In this document: positions 47,942 to 57,743 of the stretch, piece by piece
Numbering within the stretch: position 1 is the stretch's first letter
Layout: every line of letters begins with the position of its first letter
Origin: Sesamum alatum
Lineage: Eukaryota > Streptophyta > Magnoliopsida > Lamiales > Pedaliaceae
Direction: 5' to 3'
Length of the DNA: 64,000 nucleotides
Assembly: GCA_034509735.1 (NCBI GenBank)
Contig: JACGWO010000005.1
Location: 20,139,264 to 20,203,263 of the forward strand
The notes under the pieces: generated by a model
Seen by the model: the letters and a program-made list of their open reading frames with translations, nothing else
What the model was told of the DNA's origin: nothing
The model's database searches: none
Made by a program: the position numbers and the translations under genes

Positions 47942-49398
47942 TGTTAGAATAGGTGACCATGTAGCCAATCTTGTTAGGCGAATTGTAACCTATGTCTGAA
48001 CAATTTCGAAGTTTTAATAAAACCTTGATGAATAAGAAAGTGCAAATTCATTTGGCGCATACTTTGTTTGTGTTCACTTTATCTGCTTTATAACTGTTCG
48101 CTACACAAACAAAGCCCACAGACTGAAATCACATTTCGGGGACTGGGACAACGCTTGGAGGTAGGTCCATGAAATCAATTTCGCCGAATCAGTCTGGAAA
48201 TCTCTAAGTAAAGGAATCTCGAAAATGACAACCGAGATTCCACTTGAGACTTGCACTAAGCATTTGTTGTCGTGTTTCATCGACGGGTGACGAGGGTCGT
48301 CTAAGCAGTGTCAGTGGGTCGGCCTGCTGGGGAGCGGCTGACTGAGGTGACTCACGGAAACCGTCTTACGGAGGACCTTAAGTAGGGTCGGCTAGGTATG
48401 ACGTGAGTTCCCGGTTCCAACGGTACAGGTCAAATCCTTTGACTTGAGGAATTGCTGAGTTTACCTGTACATCGAGACTGTATCTTAGGTATGGTGAGAG
48501 ATTGCCAAAATGCAGTTGAGTAGTCATAAGCCATGTCTAGTGCAGCCACGGTGTACAACGTGACAGTAGTTTCCAAGAAAGGATTTGTCTCCTGTCAAGG
48601 ATGTTGACAGTTGTGTCTCACAATACTTTGTGTCTCGTCCCTAAAATTTGTGGCCATAGTAACTGAACAGAAGGGAAGGTTTCCCTGCGGCGTTCGGTAA
48701 AGGACAGACCGACACTTAGGTCCAAAATGGGTACCTACTTATCCGTGCCCTAGACCCTAAGTGGTGAGACCGTAGACGGAAGGATAGATGTACTGTAGAG
48801 CCTAAATATTCATCCCCACGCATATTCACCTAGTCTTTAATGCCACGGACCGTTGCTAGACGGCCACCTATGGTGACGGGCGGATTCTAGGAATCAAACC
48901 AAGTCTAGCTGAAGGTGAACCTAAAGAGTCACACACAATCCGCACACATGATGTATTTAATTTGGAATTAAATATTTGGAGAAATGGAACGATTGAATTG
49001 GATTTAATTGGGTCCTTCTTTTCTTGGGAAGAAATTAATTCCTTTTATTAGATGAAAGGAATTTATTTAATAAATTAGATTTATTGGAAATTAATTTAAT
49101 AGGCTTGGAATAAATATTTATATTTGATAAAGTTATTTATTGCCTTTTGGATTATTTAAATGAGATTTAAATATTTCATTAAATTAATCAATGGTTGAGA
49201 TTAAAGAGAGGAATCAATGGCTAGGATTGGTTTGACCAAGAAGCTAGTAGTTGACTAGGAGTCAAATCCTATTCAAGGAGGAGTCTTCAAAGAGTAGGAA
49301 TTAGAAGAGGAATAGGGTTCCTCCTCTATAAATACTCCTAAGTGTTCTCTTTTGAAAAGATGATGAAAAATTAAAGCACACACACATACACATAAACG
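47942..49398 (+). repeat. Outer LTR A, 5' part
   Basis: Plus-strand LTR from TGTTAGAATAGG through U3, with hairpin GGAATCTCG/CGAGATTCC (about 48223-48242) and a TATA box CTATAAATA near 49326. It breaks off within the CA-repeat tract at 49398, where ACGCTACC is shared with the pol sequence that follows. Confidence 0.85.
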
Positions 49399-49577
49399 CT
49401 ACCATCTTCTTAGAGAAATGGTAGGAAGAGGTGACGTCCGGATGGACCGAGTCAACTCGGCAGACAACACAGCAGACCCGCTGACAAAGCCTATGTCGCA
49501 GAGCGCTCATACGCAACATCTTGAGAAGATGGGGATTAAGCATATGGGCAATTGGCTTTAAAGGTCAAGTGGGAGAT
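49399..49577 (+). pseudogene. Copia pol tail and polypurine tract
   Basis: The last 54 codons of RNase H (LREMVGRGDVRMDRVNSADN to MGNWL, stop 49559-49561), then the polypurine tract AAGGTCAAGTGGGAGAT and the LTR. It differs by only about one base from 57566-57743. This implies that a second family B unit once stood in tandem here and was deleted. Confidence 0.9.
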
Positions 49578-49842
49578 TGTTAGAATAGGTGACCATGTAA
49601 GCCAATTTTGGCAGGAATATGTAACCTATGTCTAGACAATTCTTTGATATTTGATAAAATATTTATGAATAAAGAAGTGAAAATTCATATGGCAATACTT
49701 TGTTTACGTTCACTTATCTGCATTTACATTTCTGTTCACTATGCAAACAAAGCCCACGGACTGAGTAATGTTTTCGGGGACTGGGACTACGCTTGGAGGT
49801 AGGTCCATGAAATCAGTCTCACCGAATCAGTCCGAAAATCTC

Positions 49843-49892
49843 CAAGTCAAGGAATCCCGAAAAATGGGTACCGGGATTCCCTTTGAGACTTG
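49843..49892 (+). other. Conserved U3 stem-loop
   Basis: Outer stem CAAGTC (49843-49848) with GACTTG (49887-49892) and inner stem GGAATCCCG (49851-49859) with CGGGATTCC (49872-49880). The same position in family A has GGAATCTCG/CGAGATTCC, and in family C AGGAC-CTC/GAG-GTCCT, so both arms change together. U3 is transcribed only at the 3' end of the element RNA, so this would be a 3' UTR structure. Confidence 0.75.
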
Positions 49893-50894
49893 CACTAAGC
49901 ATCTGCTGTCGTATTTCATCGACAGGTGACGAAGGTCGTCTAAGCAGTGTTAGTGGGTCAGCGTGCTAGGAAGCAGCTGACTGAGGTGACTCGCGGGAAC
50001 CGTCTTACGGAGGGCCTTGAGTATGGTCAGCAAGGTATGACGTGTATTCCCGGTTCCAACGGTACAGGCCAAGTCCTTTGACTTGAGGAACTGCTGAGTT
50101 TACCTGTACATCAGGTCTGTATCTTAGATATTGGTGAGAGATTGCCAAAATACTCTTGAGTAGTCATAAGCCATGTCTAGTGCAGCTCGGGTGTACAAAG
50201 TGAAAGTAGTTTCCAAGAAAGGATCTGTCTCCTGTCAAAAGGTGTTGACAGTTGAGTCTCATATATGCTCTGTGTCTTGTCCCTGAAATCTGTGGCCACA
50301 GTGACTGAACAGAAGGGAAAAGGTTTCCCTTGCGGCGTTTGGTGAGGACAGACCGACACTTAGGTCCAAAATGGGTACCTGCATTTTCCGCCGCCCTAGA
50401 CCCTAAGTGATGAGACCGAAGACAGAAGGACAAGTGTACTGTTAGAGCCTAAATGTTCATCCCCGAAAATTTCACCTAGTCTCTAGTGCCATGGACCGTT
50501 GCTAGATGGCCACCCATGGTAACGGACGGATTCTAGGAATCCGACCAAGTCTAGCTGAATGGTGAACCTAAAGAGTCACACACTATCCACACAAACACAC
50601 TTAGTATTTAATTTAGAATTAAATATCGGAGTAAAGGAATGATTAAATTAGATTTAATCGGGTCCTATATTTTCTTGGAGAAATTAATTCCTTCTATTTG
50701 ATAAAGGGAATTAAATTAATAAATAGGATTTATTAAAAGGGTTGATTTAATGGGCTTAGAATAAATTATAATATTCATTTATTATATTATGTTTATTCTT
50801 TTAGCCTTTTGGAATATTTAATAGGATTTAAATATTCCATTAAATTAAAATCAACGGTTAAGATGGAAAGGGGAGATGGAAGGCTAGGATTCGT

Positions 50895-50940
50895 TTGACT
50901 AGGTCAAACACTAGTTTGACTAGGACTTTGACTAGGTCAA
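50895..50940 (+). promoter_or_regulatory. W-box cluster in the LTR promoter
   Basis: Within 46 bp there are three TTGAC cores on plus (50895, 50916, 50928) and two on minus (GTCAA at 50903-50907 and 50936-50940). TTGAC is the core bound by WRKY factors. The cluster lies 60 bp before the TATA box. The same arrangement is present in LTR7 (59063-59108) and, reversed, in the block 1 LTRs. Confidence 0.65.
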
Positions 50941-50999
50941 AATCCTACTCAAATTAGGTTACTTAGAGTTTGAGTTTAAAGAGGATTAAACTCTTCCTC

Positions 51000-51007
51000 T
51001 ATATAAA
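51000..51007 (+). promoter_or_regulatory. TATA box of LTR6
   Basis: TATATAAA about 1.42 kb into the LTR, downstream of the W-box cluster and upstream of the CT-rich tract. It marks U3 as about 1.4 kb and R-U5 as about 0.57 kb. LTR7 has the same box at 59168-59175. Confidence 0.7.
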
Positions 51008-51461
51008 CCCCTAGCTTCCAACATTTAAGAGATTGATGATTCTTGAAAAACACACACAACACACACTCTCCCTCCTACCTCTCGTCCGCCCCCTCTCTCT
51101 CTTTCTCTAGCAAGAAAATATTTTTTCCTTAGTTCTTTTTGTTCTTGGAACATTAAGAACTTAGACGAACCAATACCGTTAATTGATAACGAGTTATTGC
51201 TTCGTCCACTCCAAAAATAATACTTGTTCGTTGCTAGCACGACGTGCAAGATACGTGGTGGATCGTGTTTCACGATTTGGAGGATCTCAAGAACGAGGTC
51301 TTGGTGCAAAACGGGGAACAACGCGAGTAGCAGTTGAAGACGAAAACGAAAACGGGTAGGTCCCGTTTAAGATTTTCGTCTCTCTTTATTTTTCAACTCT
51401 ATGGCCTCCATGATTTATTTAATTGTTTTATGATCATGAGATACACCGAACGCCCGGGAAC

Positions 51462-51482
51462 CTCAAGGGCACACCCCTTGAG
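51462..51482 (+). other. Conserved U5 hairpin
   Basis: CTCAAGGG and CCCTTGAG form an 8-bp stem around CACAC, about 115 nt before the primer-binding site. Family A has TTCAAGGG/CCCTTGAA (for example 11609-11629 and 59990-60010), and family C CCCAAGGG/CCCTTGGG (41425-41445). The two outer pairs are different in each family, yet always complementary. Confidence 0.75.
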
Positions 51483-51597
51483 CGTGTTCTTTTAAATTAA
51501 AAGCATGCCTTTTATTTTGTAAAATTTAATATGTTTAATTTTACCGCGCTTCCGCATTCGCGCAATTCCCGGGACGATCCACCGGATTTTCTTTCAG

Positions 51598-51609
51598 TGG
51601 TATCAGAGC
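51598..51609 (+). other. Primer-binding site, tRNA-iMet type
   Basis: TGGTATCAGAGC one base after the LTR, the exact sequence by which most plant copia elements prime minus-strand synthesis with initiator methionine tRNA. Confidence 0.93.
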
Positions 51610-51818
51610 CCGGTTCGGTGTATAGGCCTAGGTTTATGTGCGTTATAAGCATGAAACGTGTAATTGGCATGTTTTTTATTAAATCTTGATTGTTCTTGAT
51701 TTTAAGCATGTCGATTTTATTGCTTTTGATTCGTGTGAATTTATGAATGTTGGTGATTTTCTATTTTTCTTGGGAAACGGGGTGGAAAATTGAACGGAAA
51801 ACGAGAAACGACGCAGCC

Positions 51819-52167
51819 GGCCAGCCGGGAGGGCTGGCCGCGCGCGCCTGCGAGTCCGCGCAGCGGACGGGCCCTGGGCGGCGCCGCCAGGCGCGCGCGC
51901 ACGCAGACGAAGGAGTCTGCGCGCGCGCGCACGGCACGACCGGCAGCCAGCAGGCCAGCGCGCGCGCAAGGCAGGGGAGCCTTGCGCGCGCGGCGGCCAG
52001 GCGCGCGCGCACGCAGGCAAGGGCCTGCGCGCGCGCGCCCGGCCAGGCAGTGCCTGCGCGCGAGCAGGGACGGCAGGCTGAGCCTGTTGCCCTGCGCGCG
52101 TGCCGGCGAGCCGCCGACGGCGGCGGCGGCGGCAGCTGCTGCTGCTAGGGTTTCAAAACCCTAGCAG
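51819..52167 (+). other. GC-rich hairpin array in the leader
   Basis: Consecutive perfect hairpins: 51819-51839 (GGCCAGCC arms, loop GGGAG), 51854-51868 (GTCCGC arms), 51902-51921 (CGCAGAC arms, loop GAAGGA), 51961-51990 (12-bp CGCGCGCAAGGC arms, loop AGGGGA), 52012-52029 (CGCAGGC arms, loop AAGG), 52074-52086 (CAGGC arms) and 52142-52167 (CTGCTAGGGTTT arms). Arms differ but pairing is kept, and most loops are purine-rich. Confidence 0.75.
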
Positions 52168-53201
52168 TATTATTCTTTTATTTTTAATTATTTTCAGTTT
52201 TAATTTTGAATTAATTCTGAAAATTCGTTTTTGGTTCAATTATGCCTATTTTTCTAAAGACATTATTTTAGGAGTAAAATAAATTGGATTCGGAATCCCG
52301 GGGTTATTTTACTTAAAATAATGAGGAAAGGTTTTCCTAAAACAAGAAAATATTATTACCAATATTTGTGTTTTATTTTTCACACGTTGTGCACATATTC
52401 ATTAATTATTTTGGATATTTATGATTGGAAATCATATGTTGTTGGTATTATGTAATTATGTGATTGGATCATGTGATTATGTGTGTTGGATGGAAATGGA
52501 TGATCGCGAGCCCTAAGACCGGATGTATGGTTTATTTTCTGTTGGGCCTGTGTGCCTCTTTTACTGCTTTCTCCTTCTCTCTTTCTAGTTGCCTTGGAAT
52601 AATAAGGCATTCTACCTCCCTCCTTATGTACTCCCCCCGGGTTTTCGCTGGGGTTTCTATTTTTAATATGTAATGAGAGTAGACTAGGAGTGAGGTTTCC
52701 TTTTTTGTAATTGGTGGAGAAGAAAGGAAGGACCACATGGAGAGCCCAGACGGGAGGCCCCTTGGTGTTTTCCATGAAGTGAAGAAAGAGGAAAAGAGAC
52801 CAAGGCCCATCAGCATGATGATTGGGTTACTATTAATGTAATAGTATAGGACCAAACCCTAGATTGACCATAGATCCACTGCGGGCTCAGTGGGTCGCAT
52901 AGGATACGGGCTCGTGATCATCCAACAGCGGCGTGCTAGTCTTTAATTTTGCATGTGGTTATGATGATGGATGAATGGATTGTTTATTTATCATATAACT
53001 GCTATGAATGGTTTATTTACGCATTATGGATGTATGTGTAGATATTTATTAGAGATCTCGGTCATTACTTACTCTCACATTGGTTGGACCAATGTCAAAA
53101 TATTAGACCCTAGACAAAGTGGACATGAACTCTAGGAGTTTGTCTATGCCTTCCAATCCATGGCATAGTGAGGAAGCTGCTTTAGGTCAATAGCGTGGTC
53201 T

Positions 53202-53291
53202 CACGAGTCGTGGCACGTTATTGTACTTAAAGGAAGCTGCATTATGTCATGAACGAAAAGCGGGCTGCTGCTACCTGTCTCACGAGTCGTG
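53202..53291 (+). repeat. Twin palindromes in the leader
   Basis: CACGAGTCGTG at 53202-53212 and 53281-53291, 79 nt apart, each preceded by TCT and followed by G. All four leaders in the window carry both copies with a spacing of 79-82 nt. Of the eight instances seven are exact and one has a single change. Surrounding sequence differs between families B and C, so the motif itself appears constrained. Confidence 0.8.
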
Positions 53292-53555
53292 GGGGTACCA
53301 GTGGGTCCGTGGCTCGGTCGATTGGGTTGGGTCTAACGCCCAATTAACATGATTCGCTTGGAGTCCTCGGGATCATGTGAAAGGGTGAGGCAATAATATT
53401 GGGAATCTCGTGGAACGAGAATGGTATGGAATACCTCCCACAGGATCTTTCCCATGCGAATCGTAAAAGCGGGGGTATGGGAAAAATCGCTGTGGATCCC
53501 AAGCCCACTTGGAAAGGATTTCCCGAAAATCACGTTTGAGAGTACCGTGTTTTCG

Positions 53556-53563
53556 TATAAATA
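53556..53563 (+). promoter_or_regulatory. TATA-like box before gag
   Basis: TATAAATA in the context TTTCGTATAAATAGTG, 114 bp before the gag start. The same context is present in family C (43210-43217) and in the middle unit of block 1 (24514-24521, reversed); the right unit has one change. It could be an internal promoter. No transcript evidence is available. Confidence 0.4.
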
Positions 53564-53676
53564 GTGGGAGGATTAAATGACTAAAGTCCATGCATTTAAT
53601 TATTTTATCAAACCACCGTCTTTTATTTTCTGCTGATCGCGCGCTGTTTTTCTAAAATGTAGATTTTAAAAAAAAA

Positions 53677-56600
53677 ATGTCTAAGAACCCACTTTCCACC
53701 ATTCTTGAGACAAACATATTCAATGGAATAAACTACAACGACTGGTTGCGCAATCTCAGGATAGTCCTAGATTACGAGAACCAAGGCTACGTCATGGACG
53801 AGCCTCTCCCTAGGACATTACCGGAAGGATCCACGCCAGAAGAACGTGAGACGTTCGAGACTTGGCATAAGGATAACCGGAAGGTCCGTAGCATCATACT
53901 TGCTTCGATGACCAATGAGATTCAGAAGCAGTATGAAAGGCTAGACGATGTCCCTTCCATTATGGCTCGCCTAAAGGATTGCTATGCAGTCCCGGACCGG
54001 CATACTAGGTATGTCGCGACCAAGGCGTTCTTTGGAACTAAAATGACAGAAGGATCCTCTGTACAAGAGCACGGGGTTAAAATGCTTACCCTGGTGGAAA
54101 AGTTCGAGGACCTAAAGGCAGGTCTCGATAATGAAACGTACATAGATGTGATCCTTCAGTCACTCCCACCCTCCTTTGACCAATTTATCGTCAACTACAA
54201 CATGAACGCACTTGAGAAGGGCATTCATGAGTTGATCAATATGTTGGTGCAATACGAGGCAACGACTAAGAAGTCCACGCCTTCGGTATTGTTTGGAGGT
54301 ACTTCGACTTCTAATACGAAAGGCAAGGGTGCCGGACGTTGAAGAAGAAGAAAGGGAAGGGAAAGGCCGTCAAAGCAGCTACGAGCACTAAGAGTGTTCC
54401 ATTGCCAAAAAGGGGAAAGGCAAAGGAAAGGGAAAGGTTGTCTCCAAGCAACAGTCAAAGGCATATGACATATGTATCAACTGCCGTGAGAAAGGGCATT
54501 GGAAGAGAGAGTGCCCCAAACTCTTCTCGAACCAAGGTATATATGTGATTGAGGTTAATATGGTCACTAGTTCTGCCTCTTGGGTATTAGATACCGGTTG
54601 TGGAGCTCACATTTGCAATGACTTGCAGGTGTTGAAAAGAAGCAGAAAACTGGGTAGCGGGGACATGATCCTGAAGCTTGGGAATGGCAAGGCCATCTCG
54701 CAGAAGCAGTAGGATCCGCCACTCTAGTGATTAGTGATAATATTAGCATAGATTTAGAACAAGTTTATTTTGTACCCAGTATGATTAAAAACATCATTTC
54801 CATTCCATTGTTGGACAATAGTGGTTATGAGTTTAGAATCAATAAAAATTGCTTTTATTTGATGAGGTGTGGAATTGCTCATCTACTTGGTACATTACAT
54901 AACGGACTCTATATCTTGCAACAAACGAATTTCGTCCTCAATGCACAACACAAACGAAAATTAGATAATAACGGGAACGCACGTCTGTGGCACGCTAGGC
55001 TAGGTCACATATCCCAAGATAGGATGAAAAGGTTGGTAGACTCAAAGAACCTAGAGGTTGGGGACTTGAGCGATCTACCAACCTGTGAGTCCTGTCTAAG
55101 AGGAAAAATGACCAAGAGGCCCTTTGTAGGACAAAGCAGGCTTGCCACAGGTCTATTGGACTTGGTCCATACAGACGTATGTGGACCACTAAGGATGTAG
55201 GCCCGAGGTGGGTTCTCCTACTTTATAACCTTCACCGATGATCATTCACGGTATGGTTATGTTTACCTGATGAGGTACAAGTCTGAAGCTCTTGAGAGGT
55301 TTAAAGAATTCAGACTTGAAGTGGAGAACCAAACCAACTGCAAAATTAAAATCCTTCGGTCGGACCGAGGCGGTGAATACCTTAGTACGGAGTTCCTAAA
55401 TTATCTAAAAGAACATGGTATAGTATCAGAATGGACACCTCCAGGAACACCGCAGTTAAATGGTGTCTCTGAAAGGAGGAATCGAACCCTGTTGGACATG
55501 GTTCGGTCCATGATGAGTTTTACCAAATTGCCCTTATCGTTTTGGGGCTATGCACTAGAAACGGCGGCCAAATTATTGAATTTGGCGCCTACTAGCACAT
55601 TGACCCAAACACCATATGAGATATGGCACGGCAAGCCTGCATCCTACAACTACTTGAAAGTGTGGGGTAGCCCCGCATACGTCAAGAGGTTAGTGGGAGA
55701 TAAGTTAGAATCTAGGTCTAGCTTATGCAGGTTTGTTGGATACCCTAAAGAAACTGCGGGTTATTACTTTTATGACTCCTTGGAACAAAAGGTGTTTGTT
55801 TCAAGAAATGCAGTATTCTTGGAGCAAGGCTTCCCGGAGGATATCCAACCTGATGAGCTGATCCTTGAGGAATCAAGTGATGGAATCCAGCCATCAGAAG
55901 AAGCCGCGGAACCCTCACTTAGAGGATTCAGGATAGACAGCCGAAGGGCTGACCAACCTCGAGAAGTCCAACATGCTAGGCATGAAAGACAGCCTCAGGA
56001 ACAGCCAGCCCCGGTTCCTGAACCACCGGCTCCGATACAGTCAGCGCCCACAGTCACCACTGACGTTCCCGTTCTCCGTAGGTCCACTAGAGAGTCCAGA
56101 CCTCCAATGTGATATGGCTTTCTAGGTGCGACCGATCTTTTGGATAACGATCCTAAGACTTATGGAGAAGCGATGTCTGACATCGACTCCGGGAGATGGC
56201 TTGAGGCCATGAAAGTCGAAATGGACTCCATGAGCGAGAACCAAGTCTGGAGTCTTGTAGATCCACCGAAAGGTGTTAAGCCAGTAGGCTGTAAGTGGGT
56301 CTACAAGCGCAAACTTGGCGTTGATGGACAAGTCACAACCTTTAAGGCTAGGCTTGTAGCTAAGGGATACACTCAACGACTCGGGGTCGATTTTGAGGAT
56401 ACCTACTCGCCAGTAGCCATGGCTAAGTCCATTCGGATTCTGCTCGCCATAGCAGCATGGTATGACTATGAGATATGGCAGATGGACGTGAAAACGGCTT
56501 TCCTCAACGGTTTCGTTGAAGAAGAGATCTATATGGATCAGCCGCAGGGTTTCACGGTCACTGGAGAAGAACAGAAAGTCTGTCGCCTCCAGAAGTCCAT

Positions 56601-57727
56601 CTATGGCCTCAAACAAGCCTCCCGAAGTTGGAACATTCGATTTGATGAAGTAATACAGGGTTATGACTTCATCAAAAACGAATCTGACCCTTGTGTATAC
56701 AAGAAGGTCAGTGGGAGCTCAATAGTGTTCCTAGTGCTTTATGTGGATGACATTCTGCTCATTGGTAATGACGTCAGAATGTTAGGAAACACAAAAGCAT
56801 GGTTGTCAACTCAGTTTTCCATGAAGGACTTGGGTGAAGCCTACTACATCCTAGGCATCCAGATTGTCAGGAACAGATCTAAAAGGATGTTAGGACTCAC
56901 CCAAAACTCGTATATGGAGAAAGTCCTAAAGAGATATCGAATGGACAACTCCAAACGAGGATTCCTTCCAATGAGGCATGAGATCAAGTTATCCAAGAAA
57001 CAGTCCCCACAGACTGATGAGGAACTTGAAAGGATGAAGGTCATCCCCTATGCCTCCGCCGTAGGTAGCATACAATATGCGGTCCACTGCACTAGGCCTG
57101 ACATTGCGTACGCTTTGAGCGTGACAAGCAGATATCAGTCCTGCGCAGGAGAGGCACATTGGAATGCTGTTAAGGGCATCCTTAAGTACCTAAGAAGGAC
57201 TAAGGAAATGTTCCTAGTCTATGGCAATGCAGAACTAATTCTGGAAGGCTTTAGCGACGCTAGCTTCCAGTCTGATGACGATGATGCCAAGTCTCAATCT
57301 GGGTACGTATTCAAAACTCAATGGAGGAGTAGTAGCTTGGAAAAGTTCCAAGCAAGCAACCATTGCTGACTCCACCACAAAGGCTGAATACATAGCAGCT
57401 TCAGAAGCTGCTAAGGAAGCGGTTTGGATGAGAAACTACATCCAAGAGTTAGGTGTGGTGCCTAGCATCGCCGAGCCCATTGTCATCTTCTGTGATAACA
57501 ACGGCGCTATAGCGCAAGCAAAGGAACCGAGATCTCATCACCGTTCCAAACACATTCTTAGACGCTACCATCTTCTTAGAGAAATGGTAGGAAGAGGTGA
57601 CGTCCGGATGGACCGAGTCAACTCGGCAGACAACACAGCAGACCCGCTGACAAAGCCTATGTCGCAGAGCGCTCATACTCAACATCTTGAGAAGATGGGG
57701 ATTAAGCATATGGGCAATTGGCTTTAA
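53677..57727 (+). pseudogene. Family B copia gag-pol, nearly intact
   Basis: One 4.05-kb gene for the copia polyprotein. Gag (53677-54341) ends at a lost G that creates TGA. Then follow zinc knuckle, protease (DTGCGAHICNDL, about 54590), GAG-pre-integrase (HARLGHISQDRMKRL, about 54990), integrase with HTDVCGP, SDRGGEY and NGVSERRNRT, RT with YVDD (56740-56751) and RNase H (SDASFQSDDDD, CDNNGAIAQAKEP), ending at 57727. Disabling changes: the loss near 54342, a 1-nt loss near 54700, TAG at 55198, TGA at 56110 and a 1-nt gain near 57315. Domain order puts it in Ty1/copia; gag resembles the Tork/Angela side, which is tentative. Confidence 0.92.
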
Positions 57728-57743
57728 AGGTCAAGTGGGAGAT
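57728..57743 (+). other. Polypurine tract
   Basis: AGGTCAAGTGGGAGAT directly before LTR7, the usual plus-strand priming site of plant copia elements. It is repeated at 49562-49577 and, reversed, beside LTR3 and LTR4. Confidence 0.85.

Larger units (their letters stand above)
49578..51596 (+). repeat. LTR6: 5' LTR of the family B copia element
   Basis: A 2019-bp LTR from TGTTAG to TTTCA. U3 contains stem-loops at 49843-49892, 49906-49925, 50232-50251, 50313-50331, 50496-50525 and 50527-50543, and the palindrome CTGTGGCCACAG (50290-50301). A W-box cluster (50895-50940) precedes the TATA box TATATAAA (51000-51007). U5 has a CT-rich tract and the hairpin CTCAAGGG/CCCTTGAG (51462-51482). In the first 310 bp I count seven differences from LTR7, so the insertion is fairly young. 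Confidence 0.93.
51610..53676 (+). other. Family B untranslated leader
   Basis: A 2.1-kb leader without a real ORF. In order: a GC-rich hairpin array (51819-52167), an AT-rich stretch of about 500 nt, a CT-rich block, twin palindromes CACGAGTCGTG (53202-53212 and 53281-53291) and a TATA-like box TATAAATA (53556-53563) about 115 bp before the gag ATG. Long open frames in the GC-rich part run on both strands and are not conserved in frame between copies, so I do not call genes there. Confidence 0.8.

Noticed and set aside
50164..50433. Recurrent 60-90 codon frame in the LTRs with SFCLRSHHLGSR
   Set aside because: The frame shifts between copies, has no domain and lies in U3. The nucleotide sequence is conserved as LTR, not as a protein.
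51598..51612. Sequence resembling a tRNA 3' end
   Set aside because: It is the primer-binding site complementary to initiator tRNA next to an LTR; no tRNA cloverleaf surrounds it. No tRNA or rRNA gene was recognised in the window.
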